DNA of 64,000 bases from Ureibacillus yapensis. Lineage in GTDB: Bacteria; Bacillota; Bacilli; Bacillales_A; Planococcaceae. The translations under genes were made by a program, and so were the position numbers. Where the stretch lies: positions 124,001 through 188,000 of the forward strand of contig NZ_QWEI01000004.1 of the NCBI RefSeq assembly GCF_003515775.1, in the 5' to 3' direction. The notes under the pieces were generated by a model, which saw nothing but the letters and a program-made list of their open reading frames with translations, had not been told where the DNA came from and made no database searches. How positions within the stretch are numbered: the stretch's first letter is position 1; each line of letters opens with the position of its first letter. Below, piece by piece: positions 53,547-63,862 of the stretch.

Positions 53547-54512
53547 ATGAAAGCACTCACGTTTGAAACGTTTGGGGGACCTGACGTTTTACAATATAAA
53601 GAAGTTCCGAATCCCATTATTAAGGAAAATGAACTATTAGTGAGAATGAAAGCAATCGGGCTTAATTTTGCCGATGTTTACAGAAGAAAAGGAAACTATC
53701 ATCTAGCAGGTGAACCGCCTTACATCTTGGGTTATGAAGGGTCGGGAATTGTGGAGCAAGTTAATGGAGAGGCGATGGGCATAAAGGTTGGGGACCGCGT
53801 GGCTTTTGCGGATGTACCGTTTGCAAATGCTGAGCTGGTATCAGTACCGATGGATAAAGTCATCCCTCTGCCCGATGGAATTTCCTTTGAAACAGCATCA
53901 GCTGTTTTATTGCAGGGATTGACTGCCCATTATTTGACGCAAGATAGTTATGCTATACAACCAGGCGTTTCAATGCTTGTCCATGCGGCTGCAGGTGGCG
54001 TCGGCCAGAATCTTGTCCAAATTGGAAAACTTCTTGGAGCGCGTGTAATCGGTCTTACATCGAGCAAGGAAAAAGCAAAAGTTGCCTTTGAAGCAGGTGC
54101 CGATGCAGTTTACTTATATAATGACAAATGGGTTGAACAAGTAAAGGAAACAACAAACGGTGCGGGAGTCGATGTTGTGTACGAATCAGTAGGGTCCACG
54201 TTGCCGGATAGTTTTGAAGCAACAAGGATTGGCGGGACGGTTGTATTTTACGGCATGTCCGGTGGAGATCCTAGCCCAGTTGATCCGCGTATGTTAATGG
54301 ATACCTCAAAAACCCTTACTGGAGGAGACCTTTGGAATGTACTTACTTCATTAGAAGAGAGAAAAGAACGATCAAAACAATTATTTAACTGGATTATCCA
54401 AGGGAAATTGATAATAAAGGAACCTACAACCTTTTCCTTGGAGGAAGGTGCCAAAGCACATCAGTTATTGGAAAGCAGAAAAAGTGCAGGGAAGATTTTA
54501 TTGATTCCATAA
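53547..54512 (+). CDS. quinone-oxidoreductase-like MDR protein
   Basis: 321 residues of the zeta-crystallin/QOR group, without zinc ligands. Motifs: MKALTFETFGGPDVLQYKEVP start, GLNFADVYRRKG, LGYEGSGIV and the nucleotide loop VHAAAGGVGQNLVQIGKLLGARVIG. It should reduce quinones or conjugated ketones with NADPH. The ATG at 53547 is chosen because the protein family begins MKA and GGAG lies 7 nt before it; the frame is open back to 53499. It is a single-gene unit with a terminator. Confidence 0.9.
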   Translation: MKALTFETFGGPDVLQYKEVPNPIIKENELLVRMKAIGLNFADVYRRKGNYHLAGEPPYILGYEGSGIVEQVNGEAMGIKVGDRVAFADVPFANAELVSVPMDKVIPLPDGISFETASAVLLQGLTAHYLTQDSYAIQPGVSMLVHAAAGGVGQNLVQIGKLLGARVIGLTSSKEKAKVAFEAGADAVYLYNDKWVEQVKETTNGAGVDVVYESVGSTLPDSFEATRIGGTVVFYGMSGGDPSPVDPRMLMDTSKTLTGGDLWNVLTSLEERKERSKQLFNWIIQGKLIIKEPTTFSLEEGAKAHQLLESRKSAGKILLIP

Positions 54513-54527
54513 TTATATTTGCGAATA

Positions 54528-54573
54528 ACTAAAGGATTGAATTCGGTTTTATGCCGATTCCAATCCTTTTTAT
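54528..54573 (+). terminator. terminator after the quinone-oxidoreductase gene
   Basis: AAAGGATTG(AATTCGG) pairs with (CCGATT)CCAATCCTTT around TTTTATG, followed by TTTATT. Confidence 0.75.
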
Positions 54574-54585
54574 TAACTGTTGAGA

Positions 54586-54675
54586 TTATTGGTTTTGGGC
54601 TTCTTGTTGCTCATTAGGTTCTTCAGTTGATTCTGGCTCCATCATGAGATGTGCTCTAAATGGTCCTAATAATGA
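54586..54675 (-). other. in-frame 29-codon tail after the ABC-2 gene stop
   Basis: Directly after the TAG of the leftward ABC-2 gene the same frame continues for 29 codons: SLLGPFRAHL, then MMEPESTEEP and NEQQEAQNQ before TAA. The acidic/Gln end looks like a real protein C-terminus. It could be read-through, a stop mutation or a fragment of another gene. Confidence 0.4.
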
Positions 54676-55890
54676 CTAACTAAGATTAGTTGATGATGCA
54701 TTTTCTTTTCTTTTCTTAATATCCACAAAGACCATGATAATGATGATTGCAGCAACAAAGTAGATGGATATTGCCAGTAAAGCCGAACCTAAACCAGCCT
54801 GCATTCTTCCGCCATAATAAAGCAAAGCTCTCATTCCATCAACCATATATCGTGTGGGTAAAATGGCGCTAAAGACTCGGTGTACTTCAGGAAGCGTTGA
54901 TAAGGGAAGTGCTCCACCGCTTGAAAAAATGCCCATAATATTGACAGGGAACATGACCAGCATACCCCAACCTCCGAAAAGCAAAGCAAGGGTTTTGAAT
55001 ACTAAGTACATAGTGTAACAACAGAAAAAGCAGAATATGAAAATAATCCAAATACTAGAGGCGTGTGTACTTCCGAAAAAGCCAAAAACAGCTAATTGGG
55101 ATGCAGCGGCAACACCAAATGCCAACATGGCACCGAATAGTAGTTCCATTTTTAACAATTGAGAATTACTTAAAGGTATACCTGTATTTTTTAACGTACC
55201 ATTTCCTCGTTGCAGATAGCCATAGATCATATTTGCACCCATGATTCCTGCAATTGAAGAGATAAGAACCAAGACAAATGGGGTCATTCCATTATTAAGA
55301 TTCTTGGAAATCCCCAGTGCATTCACCGTTGCGGCTTTAACGGGGTTTTCTGCTAACCCAACCTTGTCGGCAGATACAGATAGCCCTTTTTGTTTTAGTT
55401 CTTGTTTTAAGTTTCTGCTAAATTCTGCCGAAGCAGCAGTTACGACTTGCTGTAAGGTATTATCTGCAATCATCGTTGCAGTTGGTCCAACACCTTCATT
55501 TAATAATATTTTGAGTGTAGCCGCTTCTGTCTTTCCAGTATCATTCACAATCACTTCATGTAATTCATCAAGTTGATTGGAAAAATCAGAGGGGATTACC
55601 AACGCACCATAAGCTTCATTATCCCTTATGTCCTGCATGGCTTGTTCCTGATTCCCAACTACACTCCACTTGAAAGAATGTCCATTGTATTTATCAACTA
55701 AATATAATAGTATATCATCCCCAGCAGGTCCCTTGTCTTCGTTCACCACGATTAGGGGAGCATTTGTTAGATTATTCGTACCTCCACCGAAAGCCGGCAA
55801 ATAGATACAAATCATGATTAGCATAAGAACGGAAATTAACCAAATCGGAAACCAGGTGGTCCGTAGTCTAAGTATTTTCTTCACTGACAA
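54676..55890 (-). CDS. ABC-2-type membrane protein (YhgE/Pip or DUF3533-like)
   Basis: 404 residues. One N-terminal membrane segment (about 17-35) is followed by an extracellular domain (about 36-215, starting LTNAPLIVVNEDKGPAGDDI, which is typical of YhgE/ABC-2 exporters) and five C-terminal segments including GALPLSTLPEVHRVFSAILPTRYMVDG. Its role is likely export or a phage-infection-protein-like surface function. No ATPase gene lies next to it. The stop is followed by an in-frame tail (see separate entry). A GGAGACTTGTC-type site lies before the start. Confidence 0.8.
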   Translation of the reverse strand: MSVKKILRLRTTWFPIWLISVLMLIMICIYLPAFGGGTNNLTNAPLIVVNEDKGPAGDDILLYLVDKYNGHSFKWSVVGNQEQAMQDIRDNEAYGALVIPSDFSNQLDELHEVIVNDTGKTEAATLKILLNEGVGPTATMIADNTLQQVVTAASAEFSRNLKQELKQKGLSVSADKVGLAENPVKAATVNALGISKNLNNGMTPFVLVLISSIAGIMGANMIYGYLQRGNGTLKNTGIPLSNSQLLKMELLFGAMLAFGVAAASQLAVFGFFGSTHASSIWIIFIFCFFCCYTMYLVFKTLALLFGGWGMLVMFPVNIMGIFSSGGALPLSTLPEVHRVFSAILPTRYMVDGMRALLYYGGRMQAGLGSALLAISIYFVAAIIIIMVFVDIKKRKENASSTNLS

Positions 55891-56024
55891 GTCTCCTCAT
55901 TTTGAAATTCTCATCAGAATAAAATAAGAATTAACCTTGTATATCTGTCTCGAAATAAATGTAATGATAAGATTTTCTATCCTTTACATATCAATAGTTG
56001 CACCAACACTGATATGCATATCGG

Positions 56025-56969
56025 TTATAAATTGGTTAAGATCTTCCGTGCGCCCAAGAAGAGCCAAGTAGTCAGCACAAAAGGCAACGTCAAAACAGGG
56101 AGTCCATAAGGCAAGATCCAGGTAAAGACACTTGCAGTCAGCAAAACGCTAACACAGGCGGCCACAATCCCCGAAATAAATCGGAAGCGGTTCGCTGCAG
56201 TACCGAACACCACTGCGACTGCCATACAAGATAAAATGGTGTTGTAGCCATAGAGACCGCGAAAGATTAAAGAATGTTCTCCGCCAAGTCCGTAAGCAAG
56301 AAGTAATCCTATCGTATTCCCGATTACGGCAACAATCCCCCATCTCCAATTGCCCAAGAAAACGGCGATAAATAGAATTGCTCCGGATAAGGGATGATCC
56401 AGGAAAAAGATTTGCCCAATGCCAGCAAAAAAACCTTCTACCCAATTTACCTTCCCTGCAATTTCCAATTCCCAGTACGCTAGACTTTGCGGCACTAAGG
56501 ACTCGCTTAAATGAAATGCTTTCAGACGGTAAGAAACCAAAAGCATAAACCACGTCAGCAAGATAAATGGAATGGTGAGAATGGGAAGTTCCACGTTTTT
56601 CATGAATTGCACAATGGTTGCAGCAAAAATCGCCGTAATGGCTGCTGCAATTAAAGCAATAATCCACTTGGAAGATCCGGTTAAAAATAAGGTCATCGCC
56701 ATCCCGGCCAGCACTGAATTATAGCCATACAGACCATTGTTGATGCTAGTTGCCGGTGCACCACCGATTTTTCCGATAAGTGTACCGATGATGGAAGACA
56801 AAAGTGCAATGACTCCCAATGACCAGGAAGAAACCATGATGGCGATTAAAATAACGACTCCGGAGACTGCATTTTCAATAAACAGGACTTGAGAAATTCC
56901 CCTGAGCGAAGCCAGAAAAACTGAAGCAGCTCCTTTTTCTGATAAATGATCCTTTTTTTCTGCCGACAT
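56025..56969 (-). CDS. urea transporter (UT family)
   Basis: 314 residues in two homologous halves, the typical UT fold. Repeat marks are QVLFIENAVSGV versus QIFFLDHPLSGA and NGLYGYNSVLAGMA versus RGLYGYNTILSCMA. The second ATG is used because GGGGG lies 6 nt before it. It is divergent from ureA, so urea uptake and hydrolysis are likely co-regulated. It probably works as a selective urea channel. Confidence 0.93.
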   Translation of the reverse strand: MSAEKKDHLSEKGAASVFLASLRGISQVLFIENAVSGVVILIAIMVSSWSLGVIALLSSIIGTLIGKIGGAPATSINNGLYGYNSVLAGMAMTLFLTGSSKWIIALIAAAITAIFAATIVQFMKNVELPILTIPFILLTWFMLLVSYRLKAFHLSESLVPQSLAYWELEIAGKVNWVEGFFAGIGQIFFLDHPLSGAILFIAVFLGNWRWGIVAVIGNTIGLLLAYGLGGEHSLIFRGLYGYNTILSCMAVAVVFGTAANRFRFISGIVAACVSVLLTASVFTWILPYGLPVLTLPFVLTTWLFLGARKILTNL

Positions 56970-57119
56970 AAGCATCCCCCATGAAAATTATTTCACAACC
57001 GATTTAAAATTGTATTTTGTGGTCAAAATGTAGATGTTTGGTTCTCCTAACTAATAACTTAGTATGTGCAAACAATGGAGAATTCAATATGGAAATTACA
57101 AGAAAAGGGGAGGATTGTC

Positions 57120-57422
57120 ATGCAATTGGTACCTCGCGAGATAGACAAGCTCATGATTGTGGTTGTAGCCGATCTTGCTAGAAGAAGAAAAGAAAGAGGC
57201 TTGAAGCTGAACTACCCGGAGGCTGTTGGACTTATTACTTACGAGATATTGGAAGGTGCCCGGGACGGAAAAACGGTTGCTGAACTGATGGAATACGGCA
57301 CAACAATTTTATCCCGTGATGATGTCATGGAGGGAATTCCCGAGATTGTTGATGATATTCAAGTAGAAGCGACATTTCCTGATGGCACCAAGCTGGTAAC
57401 GGTGCACGATCCAATTCGATAA
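57120..57422 (+). CDS. ureA: urease subunit gamma
   Basis: 100 residues, the standard gamma-subunit length. It starts [23 protein letters not shown] and contains the family core [25 protein letters not shown] and [18 protein letters not shown]. The ATG at 57120 follows GGGGAGGATT; the frame extends back to 57066 without support. It is the first gene of the urease operon, divergent from the urea transporter. Confidence 0.97.
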   Translation: MQLVPREIDKLMIVVVADLARRRKERGLKLNYPEAVGLITYEILEGARDGKTVAELMEYGTTILSRDDVMEGIPEIVDDIQVEATFPDGTKLVTVHDPIR

Positions 57423-57443
57423 GACAGAACAGGAGGGCAAACC

Positions 57444-57782
57444 ATGGAACGAATTGAAATGGAGCCAGGGCAACTGATTTTAAAAGAAGAAGATATTATT
57501 TGCAATGATGGAAGGGGCCTTTTTAAGGTTACCGTCATTAATACCGGAGACCGTCCCGTTCAAGTCGGGTCGCATTATCACTTTTATGAAGTAAATGAAG
57601 CGCTCCAATTCAATCGGGAAGAAGGACTTGGAAGACGTTTGAACATCCCTTCCGGTGCGGCGGTTCGTTTTGAACCCGGCGATGAAAAAGAAGTGGAATT
57701 GGTTCCATATGGCGGGGAACGTAGAGTGTATGGATTTAACAATAAAATAGATGGACCCATAGAAAGAGGGGCTAATGAATGA
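57444..57782 (+). CDS. ureB: urease subunit beta
   Basis: 112 residues. The beta-subunit signature [22 protein letters not shown] and [34 protein letters not shown] are present. It follows ureA by 21 nt with ACAGGAGGG and overlaps the ureC start by 4 nt. Confidence 0.97.
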   Translation: MERIEMEPGQLILKEEDIICNDGRGLFKVTVINTGDRPVQVGSHYHFYEVNEALQFNREEGLGRRLNIPSGAAVRFEPGDEKEVELVPYGGERRVYGFNNKIDGPIERGANE

Positions 57783-59491
57783 GTTTTAGAATGACGAGAA
57801 AGCAGTACGCTGAAATGTATGGCCCAACCACGGGGGATTCCATTCGATTGGCGGACACTGATTTATTTATAAAAGTTGAAAAAGACTATACAACTTATGG
57901 TGAAGAAGTAGTTTTTGGCGGCGGTAAAGTCATACGTGATGGAATGGGGATGCACCCCCTTGTAACTCGCGGTGATGGAATTCCTGATGTGGTCATAACC
58001 AATGTCGTTGTATTGGACTATACTGGCATTTTTAAAGCGGATGTTGCCATTCGCGACGGGAAAATCGCGGCAATTGGAAAAGCGGGAAATCCGTTGGTGA
58101 TGGATGGTGTCGATATCATTATTGGGGCTTCCACGGAAATCATTGCCGGTGAGGGGATGATTTTGACCGCTGGCGCCATTGATACGCATGTTCATTTTAT
58201 TAATCCTGCACAAGTAGATGTAGCACTTACTTCCGGTACTACAACTTTAATCGGCGGGGGGACGGGTCCGGCTGCCGGGTCGAAAGCGACAACCGTTACT
58301 CCAGGCGAATGGAATATTCATCGAATGCTCGAAGCTGCGGAAGGTCTCCCAATCAACGTAGGTTTTACGGGGAAGGGACAAGCGGCAACAAAAGAACCGC
58401 TTGCAGAACAAGTACGTGCCGGGGTTATTGGGTTGAAAGTCCATGAAGACTGGGGGGCTACGCCTTCTGCTCTGGATCATGCATTGCAAGTGGCCGAGGA
58501 ATTTGATGTTCAAGTCGCTCTTCATGCGGATACTTTGAATGAAAGCGGGTTTATGGAAGACACGATGGCCGCGATCAAGGACCGTGTCATTCATATGTAT
58601 CACACGGAAGGTGCGGGAGGCGGCCATGCTCCCGATTTGATCAAATCGGCTGGTTATTTGAATGTACTGCCCTCATCTACCAATCCAACATTGCCCTATA
58701 CCGTGAATACGGTCGATGAACATCTGGACATGCTGATGGTTTGCCACCATTTGAACCCTGCTGTACCAGAGGATATCGCATTTGCCGATTCTCGAATCCG
58801 AAGGGAAACGATTGCAGCGGAAGATATCCTTCAAGATATGGGTGTATTCAGTATGGTCAGCTCGGATGCTCAAGCAATGGGCCGCGTGGGAGAAGTGGTA
58901 TTACGTACTTGGCAAACCGCGGATAAAATGAAAAAACAAAGAGGCATCATGCAAGGAGATAGCGAGTATTCGGATAATAACCGCGTCAAGCGTTATGTTG
59001 CGAAATACACCATCAATCCGGCTATTACGCATGGGGTTTCTGAATATATAGGTTCCATTGAAGTTGGGAAAATTGCAGACCTTGTCCTTTGGAATCCGGC
59101 ATTCTTCGGTGTGAAACCTGAAATGATTTTAAAAAATGGTTTTGTTGTGTATGGGTTAATGGGGGATGCCAATGCATCGATTCCAACACCGCAGCCAGTT
59201 ATTCATCGCCCAATGTATGCCACATTAGGAAAAGGCTTATCAAAAAGTAACATTACGTTTATTTCACAGGCGGCTTTCGATGATCGAGTACACGAAAAAT
59301 TGGGATTGCAAAAGATTATCCTTCCTGTTCGCGGAATTCGAACATTAACAAAAAAAGATATGAAACTTAATTTTGAAACGCCCGAAATTACGGTCGACCC
59401 CCAAACTTACGAAGTAAGGGTAAACGGGGAACATATTTACTGCGATCCTGTAGATAAAGTGCCAATGGGACAGCGTTATTTCTTATTTTGA
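57779..59491 (+). CDS. ureC: urease subunit alpha (catalytic)
   Basis: 570 residues, full length. The nickel ligands and active site are visible: THVHF (about residues 136-139), the carbamylated Lys in GLKVHEDWG (about 219), HADTLNESG, the flap MVCHHL (about 321-325) and [15 protein letters not shown] with the Asp ligand. It hydrolyses urea to ammonia and carbamate in the cytoplasm and assembles with UreA and UreB. It is translationally coupled to ureB (overlapping ATGA). Confidence 0.98.
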   Translation: MSFRMTRKQYAEMYGPTTGDSIRLADTDLFIKVEKDYTTYGEEVVFGGGKVIRDGMGMHPLVTRGDGIPDVVITNVVVLDYTGIFKADVAIRDGKIAAIGKAGNPLVMDGVDIIIGASTEIIAGEGMILTAGAIDTHVHFINPAQVDVALTSGTTTLIGGGTGPAAGSKATTVTPGEWNIHRMLEAAEGLPINVGFTGKGQAATKEPLAEQVRAGVIGLKVHEDWGATPSALDHALQVAEEFDVQVALHADTLNESGFMEDTMAAIKDRVIHMYHTEGAGGGHAPDLIKSAGYLNVLPSSTNPTLPYTVNTVDEHLDMLMVCHHLNPAVPEDIAFADSRIRRETIAAEDILQDMGVFSMVSSDAQAMGRVGEVVLRTWQTADKMKKQRGIMQGDSEYSDNNRVKRYVAKYTINPAITHGVSEYIGSIEVGKIADLVLWNPAFFGVKPEMILKNGFVVYGLMGDANASIPTPQPVIHRPMYATLGKGLSKSNITFISQAAFDDRVHEKLGLQKIILPVRGIRTLTKKDMKLNFETPEITVDPQTYEVRVNGEHIYCDPVDKVPMGQRYFLF

Positions 59492-59501
59492 GGTGAAAAC
59501 A

Positions 59502-59957
59502 ATGATTATTGAAAGTATTGTAACGAATATAGAAGAGATGCCCATGGAAGAACTTTCAAAACGGCATAAAGAAAAAGTGCTGCTGGAAAGTTCGGATTTG
59601 GTGAAACGTATTCAGAAAGTCACAACAGACCATGGCAAAGAAATCGGGATTCGATTAAAAAATCCACGTGATCTTAAAGCCGGTGATGTGTTGTTTATGG
59701 ATGACAAGAACATGATTATCGTGGATGTTTTATCGGATGATTTGCTTGTTATTCGTCCTCGTTCCCTGCATGAAATGGGAACGATTGCCCACCAGCTTGG
59801 AAATCGCCATCTGCCCGCACAATTTGAAAATGACGAAATGCTCGTTCAATATGATTACCTTGTAGAGGATTTGCTGCAGGAGTTGCAAATACCTTATCAA
59901 CGTGAAGCGCGGAAAGTGAAACAAGCGTTTCGACATATCGGTCACAGTCATGCTTGA
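59502..59957 (+). CDS. ureE: urease accessory protein UreE
   Basis: 151 residues. The N-terminal domain ([13 protein letters not shown]) and the C-terminal metal-binding domain end in a modest His-containing tail (FRHIGHSHA), not the long poly-His tail of some homologues. It is the nickel chaperone that delivers Ni2+ to the UreDFG complex. The ATG after GAGGTGAAAACA is preferred over the GTG inside that site. It overlaps ureF by 8 nt. Confidence 0.93.
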   Translation: MIIESIVTNIEEMPMEELSKRHKEKVLLESSDLVKRIQKVTTDHGKEIGIRLKNPRDLKAGDVLFMDDKNMIIVDVLSDDLLVIRPRSLHEMGTIAHQLGNRHLPAQFENDEMLVQYDYLVEDLLQELQIPYQREARKVKQAFRHIGHSHA

Positions 59958-60636
59958 TCGAACATTGTCGCTGTTCCAGCTTTGCGATTCTAATTTTCCA
60001 ACAGGTGCCTTTAGTCATTCCTATGGTCTGGAAAGTTATATTCAAGAAGAGATTGTGTATAACCAGGAAACATTTTCAGAATGGCTTCGCGTGTATTTAA
60101 ATGAGCAGCTCATCTATTCAGATGGGCTGGCAACCCGCCTGATCTATGAAGCATTGGAGAAAGGCGATATGGATAAAATATGGAAAATGGACCGGATGCT
60201 CATGGTTCAGAATTTGCCTCGGGAAACACGGGATGGCACCCAGAGAATGGGGGAACGGATGTTGAATCTGGTGGAATCCTTATATCAAAATCCAGTGCTC
60301 TCCCAATACAGGGAACGAATCCGGCATAAGCAATCCTTTGGGCATCCGGCCATTGTATTCACCATGGTTGGTTATCATCTAGGTGTTTCACAAGAGAACA
60401 CGACACTCTACTATTTATATTCTACCGTGGTAAACCTTGTGCAGAATGCAGTACGGGCCATTCCGCTTGGCCAAACTGCAGGCCAAAAAATTATTCAAGA
60501 ATTTCAAGGTGACTTAGCAAAAGCAACACAAAAAATTCAAATGTTGAATGAAGAAGATTTCGGAATTGTGTCACCGGGCTTGGAGTTGGCCCAAATGATG
60601 CATGAGCGTGTAAATATTCGTATTTTTATGTCTTAA
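59950..60636 (+). CDS. ureF: urease accessory protein UreF
   Basis: 228 residues, all-helical. Family motifs include [23 protein letters not shown] (about 8-30), [16 protein letters not shown] and [22 protein letters not shown]. UreF works with UreD and UreG as the activation complex. It overlaps the ureE end. Confidence 0.95.
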   Translation: MLDRTLSLFQLCDSNFPTGAFSHSYGLESYIQEEIVYNQETFSEWLRVYLNEQLIYSDGLATRLIYEALEKGDMDKIWKMDRMLMVQNLPRETRDGTQRMGERMLNLVESLYQNPVLSQYRERIRHKQSFGHPAIVFTMVGYHLGVSQENTTLYYLYSTVVNLVQNAVRAIPLGQTAGQKIIQEFQGDLAKATQKIQMLNEEDFGIVSPGLELAQMMHERVNIRIFMS

Positions 60637-60654
60637 GAAAGGACGTGTTTTTGA

Positions 60655-61266
60655 ATGGAACCGATTAAAATTGGAGTAGGCGGTCCTGTAGGTGCGGGAA
60701 AAACCTTGCTGATCGAGAAACTGACGCGAAATATGGATGGAGAAATTAGCATGGCAGTTGTAACAAATGATATTTATACAAAAGAAGATGCGAAGTTTCT
60801 TATGCAGAACGGCGTATTGCCTTCAGATCGTATTATTGGTGTTGAAACTGGCGGATGTCCCCATACGGCCATCCGTGAAGATGCATCCATGAATTTCGCT
60901 GCCATTGATGAATTAAAAGAAAAACATCCGGATGTCGAACTGATTTTCGTGGAAAGCGGCGGAGATAATCTGGCAGCTACTTTCAGTCCGGAATTAGTTG
61001 ATTTCTCAATTTACATCATTGATGTGGCGCAAGGTGAAAAAATCCCCAGAAAAGGCGGACAAGGGATGATTAAATCTGATCTATTCATTATCAATAAAAC
61101 AGATTTAGCACCATATGTAGGCGCAAGCTTAGAAGTCATGGAATCCGATACAAAAGTATTCCGCGGAAACAAGCCGTTCATTTTTACGAATTTAAAAAAT
61201 AACAACGGGCTTGACGAAGTGGTGAATTGGATTAAACAGGAGACCCTTTTAAAGGGAATGGCTTAA
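60655..61266 (+). CDS. ureG: urease accessory GTPase UreG
   Basis: 203 residues, SIMIBI GTPase. P-loop [18 protein letters not shown] (about 7-24), [29 protein letters not shown] (metal-binding CPH), [15 protein letters not shown] and NKTDLAP are all present. It hydrolyses GTP to drive nickel insertion into urease. Confidence 0.97.
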   Translation: MEPIKIGVGGPVGAGKTLLIEKLTRNMDGEISMAVVTNDIYTKEDAKFLMQNGVLPSDRIIGVETGGCPHTAIREDASMNFAAIDELKEKHPDVELIFVESGGDNLAATFSPELVDFSIYIIDVAQGEKIPRKGGQGMIKSDLFIINKTDLAPYVGASLEVMESDTKVFRGNKPFIFTNLKNNNGLDEVVNWIKQETLLKGMA

Positions 61267-61267
61267 T

Positions 61268-62092
61268 ATGGCTGGATGGACAGGAGAATTGCATTTAGAT
61301 GTTGAAAACCGACGAGGAAAGACGGTAGCGAAAAGGGTTTACTTTCAGGGGGCATTAAAAGTAATGCGCCCTATTTATCATAACAATACGGGAGAAGTCT
61401 GCTACTATATATTAAATCCCGGCGGAGGTTATTTGGACGGAGATCGATACCGGATGAATATTAAAGTGGAGGAACAGGCCAGACTAACCTTAACGACACA
61501 ATCCGCTACGAAAGTGTATAGAACCCCGGAAGGACATGTTTATCAGGAAACGGAGATTTTTCTTAAGAAAGGAAGCATCCTGGAATATATCCCGGATCCC
61601 TTGATTGCTTATCAGCAGGCGAGATATAAGCAGAAAAATATCATCCATATGGAAAAAGGAGCTACGTTGCTCTATTCGGATATTATTACACCGGGATGGT
61701 CTCCGGAGGGGAAGAGGTTTAGCTATGACTGGGTTCAATTAATCAATGAAATTTATTTGGATCAGGAACTTGTGGCCTTTGATCATATCAAGTTAAGCCC
61801 TTCGCTTCGCAATGTGGAAACAATCGGATCCATGGAAGGATTTTCGCACTTGGGATCCTTGATCGTCATCGGGGAGCAAACTACTCCCGAGCTTCTGGAT
61901 CGGTTATATCAAGCAATCAAGCCGCTGACAAATGACTATAAAGTGGGTTTGTCCCAACTAGCTGTTAAAGGCTTCACTGTACGGATTTTAGCGAATTCAA
62001 CACAAATGATTGAAAGCATATTTACGAATCTCCATCATATGATTAGTCAAGAGTGGTTCGATACAACGCCAAGTTTCCTAAGGAAATATTAG
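61268..62092 (+). CDS. ureD: urease accessory protein UreD
   Basis: 274 residues. The family blocks are KTVAKRVYFQGALKVMRPIY, YILNPGGGYLDGDRYRMNI, TTQSATKVYRTP and EGSILEYIPDPLIAYQQARYKQ (as KGSILEYIPDPLIAYQ). UreD scaffolds the UreDFG complex on apo-urease. It follows ureG by one base and is the last of the ureABCEFGD genes. Confidence 0.95.
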   Translation: MAGWTGELHLDVENRRGKTVAKRVYFQGALKVMRPIYHNNTGEVCYYILNPGGGYLDGDRYRMNIKVEEQARLTLTTQSATKVYRTPEGHVYQETEIFLKKGSILEYIPDPLIAYQQARYKQKNIIHMEKGATLLYSDIITPGWSPEGKRFSYDWVQLINEIYLDQELVAFDHIKLSPSLRNVETIGSMEGFSHLGSLIVIGEQTTPELLDRLYQAIKPLTNDYKVGLSQLAVKGFTVRILANSTQMIESIFTNLHHMISQEWFDTTPSFLRKY

Positions 62093-62138
62093 GGTCAAGC
62101 TTGGAGTCGAACCACGACTAAATTGACGGGGGTTCTAG

Positions 62139-62846
62139 ATGGAGATAACGTTACTTTCTGTGTTGGCACTCGGTTTTCTATTGGGGATCAAGCATGCGAT
62201 TGAGCCGGATCATGTGATTGCCGTATCCACGATTGCCAGCAAAAGCAAAAAATTATGGGATGCTTCTCTAGCAGGAGTGTTTTGGGGGATTGGACATACA
62301 GCAACACTTTTCACCCTTGGCATCATATTAATTCTCATGAAAGGTGATTTATCCGATAAATGGTCCATGACATTGGAATTTCTTGTCGGGATTATGCTTG
62401 TCTATCTAGGTATTACCAGCCTGCTCTCCTCCAAAAAGAATAAACAGCAAGCTCATCTTGAAGAGGAACATCCAGAGAATGAACAGCCAGAGATTGACTA
62501 TTTGGAGAATAAGCCAGTAAACAAGAAGGAGCAATCCTATCTAAAATCATTATTCATTGGATTTGTCCATGGACTGGCAGGAAGCGCGGCAATGGTTCTG
62601 CTGACCATGAGTACAGTTAACACGGTTTGGCAAGGCAGTTTATATATTTTGATATTTGGCGTTGGGACAACCATCGGGATGCTTGTATTTACAACGATTC
62701 TCGGGCTCCCGTTTGTACTTAGCAAGAAACGGCTTACATTAAGCCGAAACCTGATCATGGCCACAGCGATGATCAGTGTGCTATTTGGCGTTTATTATAT
62801 GTATAATTTAGGATTTAATGAAGGCTTGTTTAGACTTTGGATGTGA
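62139..62846 (+). CDS. ureH: UreH-like nickel transporter (NicO/HupE-type)
   Basis: 235 residues, about six membrane segments. The metal motif HAIEPDH (residues 19-25 of LGIKHAIEPDHVIAVSTIAS) and the second block FVHGLAGSAAMVLLTMST are typical of the NiCoT/UreH group. The loop between them is Glu/His/Asn-rich (EEEHPENEQPEIDYLENK). It probably supplies Ni2+ for urease. It lies 46 nt after ureD, in the same operon. Confidence 0.9.
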   Translation: MEITLLSVLALGFLLGIKHAIEPDHVIAVSTIASKSKKLWDASLAGVFWGIGHTATLFTLGIILILMKGDLSDKWSMTLEFLVGIMLVYLGITSLLSSKKNKQQAHLEEEHPENEQPEIDYLENKPVNKKEQSYLKSLFIGFVHGLAGSAAMVLLTMSTVNTVWQGSLYILIFGVGTTIGMLVFTTILGLPFVLSKKRLTLSRNLIMATAMISVLFGVYYMYNLGFNEGLFRLWM

Positions 62847-62854
62847 AACTAAAA

Positions 62855-62899
62855 TTGGATGAGCTCAATTCCCTGCAGAAAGGGATTGGGCTTTTATAT
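62855..62899 (+). terminator. terminator of the urease operon
   Basis: AGCTCAATTCCCT pairs with AGGGATTGGGCT around GCAGAA, followed by TTTATATT. Confidence 0.75.
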
Positions 62900-63015
62900 T
62901 GCCAAAAAAGAGGTCATATTTATTTACATGAGCAAGCCGTAAGAAATAATTTGTTCATCATTTTTCGAGAATGTTTGGACATCCTATAAATGTATAGCAC
63001 TAAGGAGGAAAAATG

Positions 63016-63483
63016 ATGACGAATCAAAATGGAGAACAAGCAGAGGTAAAGAATTTCGAACTAGAAGACATGCTTTCCGAACACCCTAAACATAAAAGAC
63101 ATGCATTCTCTTTCAGTGTGGATGGAAATGAGTTTAAAGGGCATTTTCACGAAGGTGAAATTGTATGGATGAATCCACACCCACAACAAAAGTATAGTGA
63201 GGAAAAAGTAGCTAAAATCGAAAACACAATCCATGACATAATGATTCAGCGGGGAATCTCGAATCAGCTTAGAGACATTGAAATGACGCAGGCTTTCGAA
63301 GATCGTCTTCACGAGCGTCGCCAAGTAACGCTTAAAGTAGCAGGTCGCGAGTTCAAAGGATTGGTTCACGAAGGAGAAATCAGATGGTTCCATCCTCATC
63401 CGCAGCAAGACCTGCACGATCATCATGTGGAAGCGATTGAAGCAGAGATTCATGAGAAGGTCGCTAAAGAGCCGAATGAATGA
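63016..63483 (+). CDS. hypothetical protein with two repeats (155 aa)
   Basis: Two homologous segments are clear: FSFSVDGNEFKGHFHEGEIVWMNPHPQQ (about residues 33-60) and VTLKVAGREFKGLVHEGEIRWFHPHPQQ (about 108-135). Each has the pattern EFKG-HEGEI-W-PHPQQ, suggesting two beta-type units or a homodimer-like fold. I do not recognise the family; no motif points to an enzyme. GGAGG precedes the ATG by 7 nt. It is not obviously linked to urease and has its own terminator. Confidence 0.7.
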   Translation: MTNQNGEQAEVKNFELEDMLSEHPKHKRHAFSFSVDGNEFKGHFHEGEIVWMNPHPQQKYSEEKVAKIENTIHDIMIQRGISNQLRDIEMTQAFEDRLHERRQVTLKVAGREFKGLVHEGEIRWFHPHPQQDLHDHHVEAIEAEIHEKVAKEPNE

Positions 63484-63862
63484 CGGAAAGATTAAAAAAT
63501 GGATAACCTCGTTCCTTTCGGGACGGGGTTATATAGTTTATGGAATGGAAGTACGGGGAATCTTTGTTATGTAAATGTAGAAGTGTATTTAACTAGATTG
63601 TTACGTGAAAAAATTGATTTTAGAAAAGCCCTTGATTCAAGGGTTTTTTATTTTGTATGAAAGAAGTCGCTTGAATCACCTGTCGATTAGTAAAAAATGC
63701 GTGTTTACGATTTTAAAACTAAGAGGGTCTTTAGTCATTTATTCTGTCGATATTAAATATTATTCTGTCAAAAATGATTCTTTCCTGTTAATTTTGGTAA
63801 TATAATAGGTAGCTTAATTAATTGCTAGGGGACTTTAATTTAAATACTAAGGAGTTTACTAT
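63484..63862. other. gap with two hairpins
   Basis: Besides the hairpin above, AAGCCCTTGA / TTCAAGGG (63625-63645) is followed by TTTTTTATTTTG and looks like another terminator. A frame at 63605-63805 crosses it and has no ribosome site, so it is not called. Confidence 0.5.
63499..63535 (+). terminator. terminator after the two-repeat gene
   Basis: GATAACCTCGTTCC pairs with GGGACGGGGTTAT around TTTC; only a short TATAG flank follows, so it is of moderate strength. Confidence 0.6.

Noticed and set aside
56980-57060. TnrA/GlnR box between urea transporter and ureA
   Set aside because: The best match (TGTGAAATAATTTTCAT) fails the second half of TGTNAN7TNACA.
63605-63805. Open frame of 66 codons on the plus strand
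   Set aside because: It begins without a ribosome site, crosses a hairpin terminator and overlaps the promoter region of the PAS gene.
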